Below are positions 49,212-61,744 of a stretch of DNA of 64,000 bases, piece by piece. Source of the stretch: Paracentrotus lividus. Taxonomy: Eukaryota > Echinodermata > Echinoidea > Camarodonta > Echinidae. Location: contig CALNVZ010003426.1 of NCBI GenBank assembly GCA_940671915.1, positions 12,099,235-12,163,234 of the forward strand. The letters are read 5' to 3'. How positions within the stretch are numbered: position 1 is the first letter of the stretch; every line of letters starts with the position of its first letter. The translations under genes were made by a program, and so were the position numbers. The notes beneath the pieces are model-generated. The model worked only from the letters and a program-made list of their open reading frames with translations, was not told where the DNA came from and did no database searches.

Positions 49212-52200
49212 CGTATCAGGACATCTCCCCCGGAGGACAACTCCCCCGGGGACAACTCCCGGAGGACAGCTCCCCGGAGGAAAACCTCCCCCGGAGGACA
49301 ACTCCCCCTGAAGACAACACCCCCGAGGACAGCTCCCCGCAGGATATCTCCCCCGGAGGACAGGTCCCCGAAGGACAACTCCCCCGGAGGACATCTCCCC
49401 GATGAAAACTCCCCCGGAGGACAAGTCCCCCGGAGGACAAGTCCCCCGGAGGACATCTCCCCCGATGAAAACTCCCCGGAGGACATCTCCCCGATGAAAA
49501 CTCCCCGGAGGACGACTCCCCGGAGGACAACTCCCCCGCAGCACAAATACCCGCAGGACAAGTCCCCTGAGGACAACTCAACCATTCCGGAGAACAGATC
49601 CACATGCACTCGTTTATTTTTGCTCCATTTACGATTTATTATTATTATTTTTTTTTATTTATTTTTTTTAAAAAACCGAAATAGCCATTCATGGAAATAC
49701 AAAATCTTTGGCAATTTTTTTTTTCCGGCGAAGGGTGTTAAAGTTTGGCAGCTGTAGAGGCGTGCTGCTATTGGAACCGAATTTTATCGTCAAAAGAGAG
49801 AGAAGATATCAACTTCAATCTTAAATCACCATAGGAAGATGATCTGATTAGATTTTAGAGGATGTAGGTCAATGGTCAGGCCCGTAACTAGGATTTTTGC
49901 GGGGGTTCGAAATCTGAAAAAAATGAACCTTTTGAAGGATGATTCTTGAGCGCAAAGCGCGAGCCACAATTTTTTACTAAAAATGACCAGAAGCAGTATA
50001 TTTTTACTTTTATTGTTCTATTTTGTTGTTGTTATTCTTTTACAAACGGTGACGATCATCTTTCTTTTAGCCAAAAAAGAAAAAAAAAAAAGAAAAGAAA
50101 AAGAAAAAAAAAGGAAAAAAAAAAAAAGGATTTTCAAGCGCGAATCGTCAAGTGGAAAAGTTGATTTCACACCTCTTCAATTATACCGACAAAAATACAT
50201 GTACATAATTTGAACAAGGGTTTGTTTTGTTTTGTTTTGGCTTGTTTCAGCAAATGTTTTACAATTATAAACGTTTTTATCGGATATGTTGACGGAATAC
50301 TGAAAAACTGGTTGATATACCGAGATGTTTTAATTTTCATCTACTTCTGGAGATATTTTCATACCAACACTAGTTGCAATAACACCCTCTTTTGACAGCG
50401 ATGACACGGCATGAATGCAAAGCTGTGCAAGTGCATACTTATGAACACACACCATTCAGATATAACAATTGTCTGTAAAATCTTCAACCCAATGACAATG
50501 ATTGTATTACATTATTCCTTGAAAAATGACAAAACAAGTGATGATGTTGGAATTGAATTTTGTGAATTTCTTTTTTGATAAATAAAAATTGTGTTGTCGT
50601 TTAAACTTTTGCGCTCATTCTTATTTGTTTAGGGTGTGATTAATTATTAATTAAAGCTTAATTATCGTGGCTCACCCCCCCCCTCCCTTGCAGAAGACGA
50701 CTAGAGATATGTAGGCCAACTCACCTTTCGTGCTCTTTTGTACTCCTGTAGCTTCATATTTAAGTTTCCCATTTAGCATCCTTCCCTTTTTCAACATTTC
50801 TTTTATCTCTTGCATTTTCATTAATTTTCCTTTTCTGAGGGTCACATTTCGTTGGGGGTACCTCTAAATCTGGCAAACCTAACGACCTTTTGAGGGAAGG
50901 AGTAGCCATTCATAGGTGGGAAGGGGTGGTTCCAATGGATGATTAGCAATTAAACAACCATTCCCATCCTCGCTTGTCATTACAGAAGGGTTACTCCATG
51001 CGAAATGTAATGTAATAATTGTAACAGAAAGAAAAACCAAGGGGTTGGCATAAAATTAATAGTTATAAAGCATTTAACAAATGTTTAAAGTGAGGGGAGA
51101 TGTCATCCGGGGAGTTGTCCTTGGGGGACCTATCCTCCGGGGGAGATGTCCTCCGGGGGAGTTGTCCTCCAGGGGAGTATTCCTGCGGGGGAGTTGTCCT
51201 CCGGGGGAGCTGTCCTCCGGGGGGACTGTCCTCAGGGGGTGTTGTCCTACGGGGGAGTTGTCCTCCAGGGGAGTTGTCCAGGGGGAAGTTGTCCTCCGTG
51301 GGACTCGTCCTTGGGGGGACCTGTCCTCCAGGGGAGATGTCCTGCGGGGGAGTTGTCCTCCGGGGGAGCTGTCCTCCGGGGGAGTTGTCCTCCGGGGGAG
51401 TTGTCCTCCGGGGGAGCTGTCCTCCGGGAGTTGTCCCCGGGGGAGTTGTCCTCCGGGGGAGATGTCCTAGAACCGTTTTTTGTTTTGTCTTTTTTTGTCT
51501 TTTTTTTCCTCGCGCTCCCGGATACTATACAGGACCTTTAATGCACAAACATAATCAATTCCAGCTTAAAATTTTTGGCTCGCACTTCGCGCTCGCTCAT
51601 AGTAAATAGCAACCACAATGCACAAATATGTCAAACCTTTATCTTAAAATTTTCGGATCGTGCTTCTCGCTCGCATTACTTTTTCAATTACTAAAATAAC
51701 CATTAATCAAGGCAGCCATTGTGATTCTTAAAAGCATACATTCAATGACAAATTTTCTTCGTATCCCCTCGCTCTCCGAATATATTTCTCTTTAGATCTA
51801 CGCCTCTGATCTAAAGTGTCCCCCTTTTCAGAAAAAGCGCCCTTATTTATCGAGACCCCCATTTTCAAATCCGTTCCGCTGCCTCTATTATATATTTTTG
51901 TTTTTTGGTTGTTGTTGTTTTTTTTTTCGCGCTCGCTGATACTACAGTCTGTGTCAAAAAAAATGGTACAGTCGGAAAATAATTATTTAGGTGTGAAATA
52001 TTTTCAAATAATGTGTGTATGTGGTACCAAAATAAAGCCAAAAGGTTTTCCCTGCTGATGCTCTTTGTTCTGTATAATTTGCTTTCGTAAAACAAAAGTT
52101 ATGCTAAATTTTGTGTGACGAGGAACAAATCGAAATTGAGCACTTCATGGCCATTATGCGAAACCTATACACAAAGGAATGGGACGGCGTGTGAAAAAGG

Positions 52201-53062
52201 GATTTTTCTTGATTGTAGAAAACTAGTCATATTTCAAAAATTACATCACCAAATATGATGAAAAAAATTGCAGGTGAAAGTCTGATCTTCCTGCTTTATG
52301 AAAATACCAAACAATAGCAGGCTGTGATTAATCTTCATACTATAAAAAAATGTTTTCCACTTGTACCATTTTATTTGACACAGACTGTATTTAGGATCTT
52401 TAATGCACAAACATTCTAGCTTAAAATTTTCGGCTCGCCCTTCGCGCTCGCTGATACTAAATGGGAAGTAGAGTGCACAAATATCTCAAACTTTTAGCTT
52501 AAAAATTTCGGCTCGCGCTTCGCGCTCGCATTATTTTTTCCATTATTATAATGAACAGTAATCAAGGCAGCAGAAGCTAAAAGCATAAATTCAAAGACAA
52601 ATTCTATTTGTACCCCCTTCTTCTCAAATCCGTCCCGCCGCCACTGCTGTATGGGTATTAAAAACGTTTCTTGTGTCACTAGATTGCATACTGTAAGTTG
52701 GCAAATTATTTCGCTCATCTCCCCACTCCTCGACACGGATTTACGCCGCTGGTCTAATTACAAATGGAAGTGATTACACAAGGAAAAGTATAATCTCTTA
52801 GTAAATTGCACATTTTTGTACATACTTCCTGAAAATATAAGAGACGCTACAGCCCCCCCCCTCCCACTCTGCTCAGGTGGCTCCTCAGTCCTTGCTAAAT
52901 AAATAAATCAACTCAGATACGCCACGAATTTCTAACAGCTTACCACGCAGGAAACGGCTGGTACTCCCAAAAGCGAATCACACGTAGCCTTCCCCGATGT
53001 TGAGAACGGATCTCCACAGTTTGTGCCTGTCAGGCAATCATAACACTCAAGGGCTGAAGCAC
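48816..53062 (-). CDS. Ly6/uPAR-family GPI-anchored protein, gene C (5' incomplete)
   Basis: Model: 52944-53062 and 48816-49001 on the minus strand. Exon 2 (119 nt) encodes ASALECYDCLTGTNCGDPF through VSCV. The last exon (186 nt) encodes KAVTGDTVVRSC, the knuckle CTYCCDSDRCN, and the tail FVAMGVALVAAFIFSRQ with TAA at 48818-48816. Twelve cysteines, with phases as in genes A and B. Exon 2 retains the ASA|LEC cleavage motif, so it should pair with a short gene-A-type signal exon. I find none up to 64000, so it is either beyond the window or disrupted. The intron is full of insertions. Confidence 0.85.
49160..49210. repeat. (TA)n microsatellite
   Basis: About 45 bases of TA immediately before the first minisatellite arm. 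Confidence 0.95.
49217..49590. repeat. GGAGGACAACTCCCC minisatellite, left arm
   Basis: About 22 units of 14-18 bp (GGAGGACAACTCCCCC with ACATCT, AAAACT and AAGTCC variants). Open in several frames on both strands because units are often close to multiples of three. Inverted partner at 51094-51475. Confidence 0.92.
49591..51093. other. Sequence between the inverted minisatellite arms
   Basis: 1.5 kb, AT-rich, with an A-rich run at 50080-50128 and a reversed GCGCTTTGCGCTC core at about 49951. No transposase or other gene recognised. Confidence 0.55.
51094..51475. repeat. GGGGGAGTTGTCCTCC minisatellite, right (inverted) arm
   Basis: The same unit as 49217-49590 in the opposite orientation, similar length and copy number. 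Confidence 0.92.
51500..52560. repeat. Dispersed GCTCGCGCTTCGCGCTCGC units in gene C intron
   Basis: Cores at about 51570, 51650, 52435 and 52510, with shared context AATGCACAAA and TTAAAATTTTCGG. One unit is split by the MITE at 51945-52387. Confidence 0.75.
51945..52387. mobile_element. Mariner-type MITE, TA target
   Basis: CAGTCTGTGTCAAAAAAAAT at the left and TTTGACACAGACTG at the right, with TA on both sides and pairing through ATGGTACA / TGTACCAT. The neighbouring unit at about 51525 (GATACTATACAGGACCTTTA) shows the uninterrupted form. Confidence 0.88.
52944..53062 (-). CDS. Gene C exon 2 (fingers I-II)
   Basis: Acceptor TTCCTCTTTGTAG, identical to gene B; donor GTAAGC. Phase 1 in, phase 0 out. 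Confidence 0.88.
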
Positions 53063-53192
53063 CTACAAAGAGGAACAAACAAATCAATTGTATCAGGCCT
53101 GCTTAAAAAAAAAAAAAAAAAAACCAAACCAAACCAAACCAAACAAAACAAAAACAAAACACAAAAATGAAAACAAAAATGAAAACAAAAAC

Positions 53193-54190
53193 AATCAAGG
53201 TACTATCAGATAATTCGTTTTTCTGTTTTGGAAACAGAAAAGCAAAACGGAATATTGGGCAAAAACTGATTCTGATCGGTGAAAAATAACAAAAAAACAA
53301 AAAAATGAAATATGTTAAATAAAAAAATTGAAAAAAACGAACCGTTTTTTCGTTTAACTGTTTTTTTTAAAATATCATTTTTTTTGTATTTTGTTGTTGA
53401 AAATAAGAAAATAAAAACTCATTTGCAATCAATTTTCCATTTTTTGTAATGACAAAACAGAAAATTGAACACCTCTTCTAATTTCCTTTTTCCTTTTCCG
53501 TTCTGCGTTTGGAGCCAGAACAAAGACATTCGAAAGGGAAGAGAGGACACTCGTATACCGAGCAATGTAACGATGTAAATTAATTCTGTATTTAACATGA
53601 TTGTACAGTTATAAGGGCAGATCCAACCCGTAAATTGAAGATTCAAATGTTGTTACTGTACAAACTAAGCACACCTTGTTTTTTGGAAAGAAAATATCCT
53701 TGGACACAATATTTCAGAGGTGTGCTCTTCGAAATTTGTTGCGATCACTTCTTAATTTAAGGGGCGTCCAAAATTGTTGCCCTTTTTATGACAAATAATA
53801 TCTTGGGGATATCATTTTGAGGAACTATCACATCGCCCCCGGCCAAACTTCAAATCATATAAAAGAGAAATAAATTTCCCACAAGCTGAAACCAATTTTG
53901 ATGGAATTTAGAGGGGTAAAAATGAATATTCAGCCCAAAGAAGTTCATTTTATAAAATATTTTTCAAAAAATGGAATGTAATCAATATTTATATTTTCCA
54001 TTTGTCAAAACTGCGTAAAGAAAATTCAAGTGTAACTATTTAGAAAATTGTTCCAATATGTGCACGACATCTTGTGAGAAATGCAGGTTTGTTTATTATT
54101 TTAACAAAAAGTTATATCATCTTAAAGTCGTGATCTTGATTTCGCCGAAAAACGACAATATGTCAATATCTCTAAAAGCTCCGTACACGG
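53193..54190. repeat. Left arm of a large inverted repeat
   Basis: Pairs with 62243-61745 and 59405-58862: AAGGTACTATCAGATAATTC, CATTCGAAAGGGAAGAGAGG, ACTAAGCACACCTTGT and AAAGTCGTGATCTTGATTTC all recur inverted in the same order. Purine-rich, no gene. Confidence 0.85.
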
Positions 54191-54429
54191 ACGTATGGGA
54201 AAAGGTATGGTGTCTTCTATAAATAAAATGTCTTTGACTTTTTAAACCCCAAATCACCCGGTTTCTGCAGTAAAATTTGATAAGATTAAATGATCTACAA
54301 GTAAAGAAATATTATTTTGATTGTTTTTATGTATATAAACATACGGGTACTTAGCATTTTCCAAAAGTTGGTTAAAGGTGTATATTGTGACATTTCATGA
54401 TGTTTATATATATATATATATATATGATG

Positions 54430-56675
54430 ATGATGATCCACAGCATTTATATTGCGCCATATTTATGTTAAAAAACATTCAAAGGCGCAGGCTCATCCAA
54501 TTAAGTTAATTACTACACATCTCCCGAAATAAGTGAGTTTTGAGGCATGATTTGAAGTGTTCGATGCAGTCAATTTCACGAAGTGAAGAAGGGAGGGAGT
54601 TCCAAAGGCGTGGAGCAATGGACGAAAAGGCACGGTCTCCATATCCCCTTAGGTGTGTGATAGGAACTTGAAGGTTGATGCCAGTACCATACGAGCGTAG
54701 GCCAGGACGTAGGCGGCGTTGTTCTATTGGGGAGGTCACATATCTTGGAGTTAGGTCATGGACAGCCTTGAAAGTCAGGAGAAGGATTTTGAATTCGATC
54801 CTGTACCTAATTGGCAACCAGTGCAATTCCATAAGAATTGGGGTGATGTGATCATATTTCTTCGTACCAGTAAGTAGGCGAGCAGCAGCATTCTGTACAC
54901 CCTGGAGTCTGTTGAGCATAGTAGAAGGTAGACCAGCGAGCAGACTGTTGCAAAAATCAATCCTAGACGTTATTAAGGAATGAATTAGGCTTTCTGCTGC
55001 AGAACGAGTGAGTAGCGATCTTATGGCCGATATATTTCGTAGCTGGTAGTAAGTCGCTTGGCATACGTTGGAAACATGCTTGTCCATCTCCATACACTGG
55101 TCGAAGAAGACACCCAGATTACGTGCATTCTCAGAAGGAGTGACAGACACAGAGCCAACATGAACATTCAGTGGGGCAATCTTGTTTCGCATATGTGGTG
55201 AAGAAATTATTAGATATTCAGTCTTGTCATCATTGAGTTTTACAAAGTTCATTACCATCCACTGTCGGATTTCTGCAAGGCAGGTAGTCAGACGTGCAGT
55301 AACATCAGCATAGTCATCTCTTACCCTAGGGTCGAAGGTCACATACAATTGTGTGTCGTCTGCATAGAAATGAACTTGCAACCCATGACGACGAGCAATT
55401 TCCCCAAGAGGTGCAGTGTACAGAGAAAAGAGTAGTGGTCCGAGGACGGAGCCTTGGGGAACACCATACTTCAAGAAAGCCTCCTCTGACAAAGTCCAAT
55501 TGATGTTCACCATTTGTCGTCTGCAGTGGAGATATGACCGGAACCATGCTAAGGCAGTGCCATCAACCTTGAAGTCTGCATGCAATCTCCGGAGAAGGAC
55601 TTCATGATCTATAGTGTCAAAGGCAGCTGACAGATCTAGGAAGATGATTACAACTGCTTTCTTGTTGTAGGCTGTTCTCAATATATCATCAGAAATCTTA
55701 AGAAGAGCTGTCTCGACACTGTGGAGCTGTTTATAAGCAGACTGCATGGTCTCAAGAAGGTCATTGTCCTGAAGATGTGTTGTCAGTCTCCTTGCAACAC
55801 TTTCTCAACAACTTTTGCGAGGAAAGGTAGATTTGATATGGGACGGTAACTGCTCATTTCCTCCCGATCAAGTGATGGCTTCTTCAGCACAGGAGTTACA
55901 TGTGCAAGCTTCAGTTCTTCAGGGAATTTTCCTTCCTGCAGAGAAGCATTGACAATCCTTGAGATCAGCATAGCCATCAAGTCATCACTTTCCTTCACAA
56001 CTGCAGTTGGAATAGGATCCAAGGAGCATGACTTTGAAGGGGTCTTCCGGATAATTCTCCGTACTTCTGAAGGAGATGAAGGCATAAATGTAGTTAACTG
56101 ATCATCACCTGAGGAAGGTACACTTGTGTCCAACTCTCTCTCTGACTCCGCTCTATCAGATGTGGATGTGTTTGACTGCAAAGTACGTCTAATAGACTCA
56201 ATCTTTCCTGTGAAATACCTTGAAAAGTCACCAGCTAGCTCAACAACTGAGGAATGATGTGGAAGTGCAGCAGCTGATTCAGTCTTGCGATGCATAAGCT
56301 TATTGACGATTCCATATAGTGCTTTTTGATCATTTCCACACTCAACTATATGTTCGTTGTAGTATTTAGCCTTAGCATCTTCAAACAGTGCTTTAACCAC
56401 ATTTCTTTGGTCCTTGAACAATTGCTTATCAACTGCGAGCTTTGTTCGTCTCCATCATCGTTCAAGTTGTCTCCGCTTCCGTTTGGCATTAGCAATACAT
56501 TCATTATACCATGGAACTGCAGGCTGTTCCACGATAAAACATGTACGTCCAGTAATACCCTAACAACTGCATTATACTGGTGAACTAGTTCTTCAGCGGA
56601 GCTAGTGACATCAGCTAGTAGACTAGACTCTTCGATATCTGATCTAAGCTGGGTCGGATCGATCGATTTCACTTT
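54430..56675 (-). pseudogene. 5'-truncated CR1/L2-like non-LTR retrotransposon, frameshifted
   Basis: On the minus strand, 56421-55783 encodes the linker and N-terminal reverse transcriptase (RIIRKTPSKSCSLDPIPT, HVTPVLKKP, YRPISNLPFLAKVVEKV). After a frameshift near 55790, 55747-54506 (413 codons) encodes FLDLSAAFDTIDHEVLLRRL, GVPQGSVLGPLLF, catalytic YADD (FYADDTQLY) and the C-terminal LWNSLPSSLREI. Traces continue to 56672 in another frame. The endonuclease is missing. The 3' end is ATATTGCGCCATA followed by a GAT microsatellite. Recently active family, dead copy. Confidence 0.9.
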
Positions 56676-58861
56676 TACGGTAGGTAATCTTCTTCTTCAC
56701 CGGCTTTGGTTTCTCCAGTTGAAGAAGACAACATATATATTATGTGATACATGGCAAAGGTAGTAAAAAATAAAAGTGAGTGCACGTGAATTTGAGAAGA
56801 CAATCCATTCCCTTTTCCAAGCCTATAACTAGGGGGGGGGGGGTTCGGAGGATCGAACGAATCCCCCCCCCCCCCCCCCGGGCTGGCGAGTTGGGTCGTT
56901 GACACAAAAAAAAAAAAAAAAAAAAAAAAAAAGAGAGAGAAAGAGAGAAAAGAAAGAGAAAAGAAGAGGAAAACAGGGGTGTGAAACGGATTCTTAAAAT
57001 AGATCTTCTTACCTAATTTTTAAAATGTTTCATAGCAAATTTTAATAAAAAAAAAATAGTGCACAAAATCGCCCTTTTTTAGATAGGTCTGTGCAATATT
57101 TTCGCTGGCTCTCGCATAAATTTTTTTTTTCAAAGACCGCGGAGCGTTTTTGAAAGTGCTTGAGGGGGTGGAGTGAGTAAAAAGTTGACGGGCTGAACAC
57201 GAGGAAAAGTATTTAAGCTTCTTTTTTTAATGTCTACTGGAAAAATTGGAGGGGCTGCAGCATTCCCCCCTCCCCCATCCTTCATCCCTGGTTTTCAGGA
57301 AATATTACACTAAAGAATCGAAATACGAGCCACTTAATAAAAGTCTTTCCTTTCGACTTCATGCTCGCATTTCAGTTTTTCAAGGTATGTGATGGTCATC
57401 TTGTTCTGTAGGAATCTAATAAAAAAAAAAAAAAAAGCTAATGTGCAGCCTCAATGTCATCATAACCAAAATTTTCGGCTCGCACTTCGCGCTCGCCATG
57501 TTCACTCCCGCTCGAAAGGCCGAATTATAGGTCAAAAAGAAATGTGCTTCAAATGCACAGCATTAATGTGATTTTGTGTAATTTTCTTTCACTTGCGTTT
57601 TGCGTTCGTATCTTTTGGAATTTGGGCATCCGTCTGTGAAGGACTATTAAAAATAGATACGAGGCACAATATGCCTGAAATACAAGGCAAAAGGCTCTGC
57701 CCTGGCAAGGTTCACTTTTTCCACAAAGGGAGGTAATCATCAACTTGTGAAAGAATTGAAAGAAAACAGAAAGATGTAAGAGACAAAACTGTACATAATA
57801 TAACATACCATATTCAGGCCATTAAACAGCAAAGTTTCCGGCTCGCGCTTCGCGCTCGCAAGTTCAATCCTTGCGAAATGTTTACTTTTCGAATGTCTAA
57901 ACCTTATACAAATCAAAATTACGGGTCTGAGAGCATAAGAGGCAAAATTTCTGGCTCGCGCTTCGCGCTCGAAAGTTCAAATCTGGCAAAAACTCCACTT
58001 TTCAAAACACCAGGCGCGGATCCGGGGGGGGGGGGGTGGCGGAAGGTGCGGGCGCACCCCGTAAGTTTATATAAAAGTCCTAATTTCGGGCCCGTAAGTA
58101 TACGAGGCAATATGTGTCAGAAAATACACTACCTTCAGATCATTATGAGTCAAAATTTTCGGCCCGATCTTCGCGCTCGTAGAGTTATTATAGAAAGGCC
58201 AATGGATTGATTCCTGACTCCCCAAGTGAAGTAATGAAAATGTAAATTAATTTACCGTTCACGCTTTGTGCTCACAACTTATTGTGCTAAAAGGGAGGTG
58301 ATCATCACCTCATAAAAGAATTAAAAAGAAAATTATAAGGTAAAATATACTGTTATAAGGCAAAATTTTCGACTCACGCTCGAAAAGTTTACTCCTTCTG
58401 AAAAGGTCCACTTTTCAATTTTCGACCCCCCCCATAAAAATCCTAGCAGGCAACAAGCAGTTTAGGGATCTGAGTCCATATTTTTCAAGAACTCTTGCAT
58501 CATTAAAAAAGAAAGAAATTCCTACATAAGTTATACTATATTAAAATGCATCGTTAAAAAAAAAAACAAATACGTAGGGTTCACAGAATAAAGGAAATAG
58601 TTGCACCTCAGAGGACTGGAGAGTGCAGACTCATCATTCGTTATCAGTTTAAAGTTTTTCCCCTTTAATTTGATTAGTAATATTTCTATTAAGTTAATAC
58701 TAGCGATTTAAAGTCTATGATTATAATCCGTATTTTTCTACATAGAGCCTAGACTGACAACTGATTCATTATCATTTCGTTTGATACAATGGAGTTAGCG
58801 TTTAGACTAAAAGATGGTTTGTGAATATAAGACACCATACCCATTCCAGTAGAGTAATACA
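56676..58861. other. Interior of the large inverted repeat, no gene
   Basis: G13 and C16 tracts (56831-56880), A26 with GAGAG (56905-56960), a partial relative of the 38254 MITE (57137-57265), and GCTCGCGCTTCGCGCTCGC cores at about 57478, 57840, 57953 and 58160. The copies carry different spacers of 115-360 bp. Confidence 0.65.
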
Positions 58862-59405
58862 CGTGGAGCTTTCAGAGATATTGACCAGAATGTTATTTTC
58901 GGCGAAATCAAGATCACGACTTTAGGATGATATAACTTTTTGTTAAAATAATATACGAACCTGCAGTTCTCACAAGATTTAGTGCATATATTTCAAACAT
59001 TTTCTAAATAGTAACAATTAAAAATTTCGTTCGCAGTTTTGATATGTGAGAAGTATAATTTTAGATTACATTCAATTTTTTTTGAAAAAAATATGAAAAA
59101 TGAACTTGTTTGGGCTAATTATTCATTTTTACGTAGTTAAATTCCATCAAAGTAGGTTTCAGCCTGTAGGCAATTTATTTCTCTGTTATATCATTCGCAT
59201 TTTGGATCGATTCGATATTTCCTTAAAATGCTATCTCTAAAACACTATTTGTCATAAAAAGGGCAACAATTTTGGACGCCCCCTTGAATTTAGAGGTGAT
59301 CGCAACTAATTTTGAAGAGCACACCTCTGAAATATTGTGCCCTATAATATTTTCTTTAGAATAGACAAGGTGTGCTTAGTTTGTACAGAAACAACATCAA
59401 AATCA
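58862..59405. repeat. Right arm of the large inverted repeat, inner part
   Basis: Complement of 54190-53640, through GGCGAAATCAAGATCACGAC, GGGCAACAATTTTGGACGCC and GGTGTGCTTAGTTTGTACAG. Separated from the outer part by the element at 59457-61733. Confidence 0.85.
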
Positions 59406-59456
59406 CTAACTAGGCCTCTTTTTCAGGTTTGGATTTCCCCTTATTAATGATTTAAT

Positions 59457-61733
59457 GAATGTGCGTCCCTTGTGTCCCTGCCTTGATCCGCTACTGGGCG
59501 ATTCTTTGAAAAGTGAACCTTTTTGGGAAAAAATAAAGTTTGTCCTTTTTGTTTTTAAGCTGCACATTCATATAGATCATTGTCTGAAGTTTCATGAAAT
59601 GCATTTTTTAACCTTAATTTTACAAATTTTTCATGCTCATTTGCATAAATTAACATAAAGGATAATTAAATGGAAAAACGGTAAATAAAATATCCTTTTT
59701 TTTTAACCCTGACTGGAATGGATATGCTGACTTCCTTACTTGGATTACTGTCATTATATTATTATTTACCTCTATTCCTTTTAATCTAACCCCCAAAAAT
59801 AATGTTGTTAAATTGATTATATTAAGATAATCAACCCTGGAAATGAATTGCCCTCAAAATGCCACACACAAGTAACCAGAAAACACAAACAGTTTATGCC
59901 CCGTCTTAACCATGGCTCTGGCATTATCATAATTATTTCTTCAAAGCTAGATTTAATGTACCTTGCATCTCACTAAATATGAATCCATGACAAGTTTTCA
60001 TTTGATTATTAATTAGCAGACAAATTGGTCACACACGTGACCCGCTGGGTGGGGGGCGGTCATTAATTCTGATTATTTTCACTTTCATTGGCTGAAATTA
60101 ATTAATTTAGCATTATTATCCTCCCAAATGGTTTTGCAATAATTTTTGCGAAAAAAACAACAACAAAAAGAACAAACAAACAAACAAACAAAACAAAAGG
60201 TCGAAAAAACAAGGAAATACATAAGAAATTCATAAAACAATGAAATACACAAGGAATTTAGTTCTATATCAATTTTTTTCCAAGTACAATGGTTAGGAAT
60301 CCTATAAAGATTATACAAACACAAAATTAGCATTCCAGAAGCTGTAGTTTTTCAATTAGAACAAAAATTATGATTTCATGCAATGCGTAAATTAGCATAA
60401 TTAATTCATATAAAATAAATTATTATTATTATGGGAAAATTAACAATGCCTTCTTGTAGTTATATCACACACTACCGTCGTGCAAATTTTCGGCGCGCTC
60501 GCGCGATCAACAGCCAAGATCTTATAGGGGGCATCATGGCCCCCCTCCCTTACCCGCCCCTCCCCCAGTCTTGACAGCTTCCAAAACACCCCATTGACTT
60601 ACTAGGGTTGAGTTCATAAAATATTTTGCCACAGCGGATATAGTAATTGCTCAAAATGTACATTTTATTGCATAATACATAATATATTCATTTTTCTGTA
60701 CAATTTGCCATAGGTCCAGCACACGTGACCCACTAAAATGCTCACACACGTGACCCGACATCACGATATAAAATAATAGATAAAAAAGAAATTTCAGAGA
60801 TATCTCCTATCCAGTGGTATTATTGGTTAACAGGTCCATAATGCATGTCTCACAGCAATAAGAACATTTCATCATTTTAAAACTCACAGGAATTTCAAAA
60901 TGATGAATTGAAACTTTCAAATCATGCTGTTCTGTGAAGATCACACACGTGAGCCACTTCTTTTGACCTCTGACCTTGAACATGATATTGTAAATATAAA
61001 AATTATTTACAAATGATAGCCAACAAATATATTAGCATGATATAAACATTACATCAGTATATTTTAAAATTGTTAGAGTTATAGCCAATTAAAGTCAAGA
61101 TTTTGCATAATTTCGGTCACACACGTGACCAAGAATGGTCCTACTGCGACCTGTCAAACCTCCTCTTTTTTTTTGGGGGGGGGGCAGTGGCGAATTAGAA
61201 GTGGACCAACAATTATTTCAGATTTTGGCAGACCCAATATTTTTTTCCTACGCACGCCAGACCGTGCGAACAAAAAGCTACATCAATTTTTTACACGTCA
61301 AGTTTACCAAGCAATTAAGGGGGGGGGGTTGAGCGGAGGCGGCCCCGTACCAAAAATTTAGAAAAAAGTTCCTTGATTTGGGGCCTTTGGGCCCTTGTCC
61401 CTTGGTATTTATTTCTTCTTTTTTTTGTTGCTTTTTAAGATGCATGATTGATGACAAACCCAAGTAATGTCTTATCCCTACCTCTATGGGTGATGATCTT
61501 TTGGCTTGCCGATGGCCCAACAAAAAGTTTGTCCCCCCCCCCTCCCCCTTATCGCTCGACCAACGTGAAGTGAAAAAAAACATGATGTACGTTTTTGCTT
61601 TTCTGGCGTGACGTATCGGGAAAACGTGTGCATGCCAAAATCTGACATTTCAATTTTGGGCTCCCAATGTAATCCCCCATGTAACTGCACCCCCCTCAAG
61701 ACTTTCGACAGGTCTGCAGTAGGCGCAAGGGAC
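59457..61733. mobile_element. 2.28-kb insertion with GAATGTGCGTCCCTTG ends
   Basis: GAATGTGCGTCCCTTG at 59457 and CAAGGGACGCACATTC at 61718-61733 are exact 16-bp inverted ends. The arm of the large inverted repeat is continuous at 53.6 kb without it, which dates the insertion after the repeat formed. The interior is AT-rich and non-coding, with five TCACACACGTGACC-type sites and G-tracts near 61173 and 61319. Confidence 0.75.
60027..61130. promoter_or_regulatory. Cluster of GGTCACACACGTGACC motifs
   Basis: Full motif at 60027-60042 and 61115-61130. Near copies at 60716-60730, 60741-60755 and 60941-60954. GGTCAC and GTGACC are inverted around ACAC, and CACGTG is an E-box. Regulatory meaning is speculative. 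Confidence 0.4.
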
Positions 61734-61744
61734 GCACATTCCTA

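Noticed and set aside
49128..49757. 209-codon Pro/Asp/Ser-rich open frame, with overlapping frames on the minus strand
   Set aside because: It is the direct translation of the 14-18 bp minisatellite, open on both strands, and has no splice or start context.
51081..51609. Cys/Gly/Pro-rich open frames of 129-169 codons
   Set aside because: Translation of the inverted minisatellite arm; same reason.
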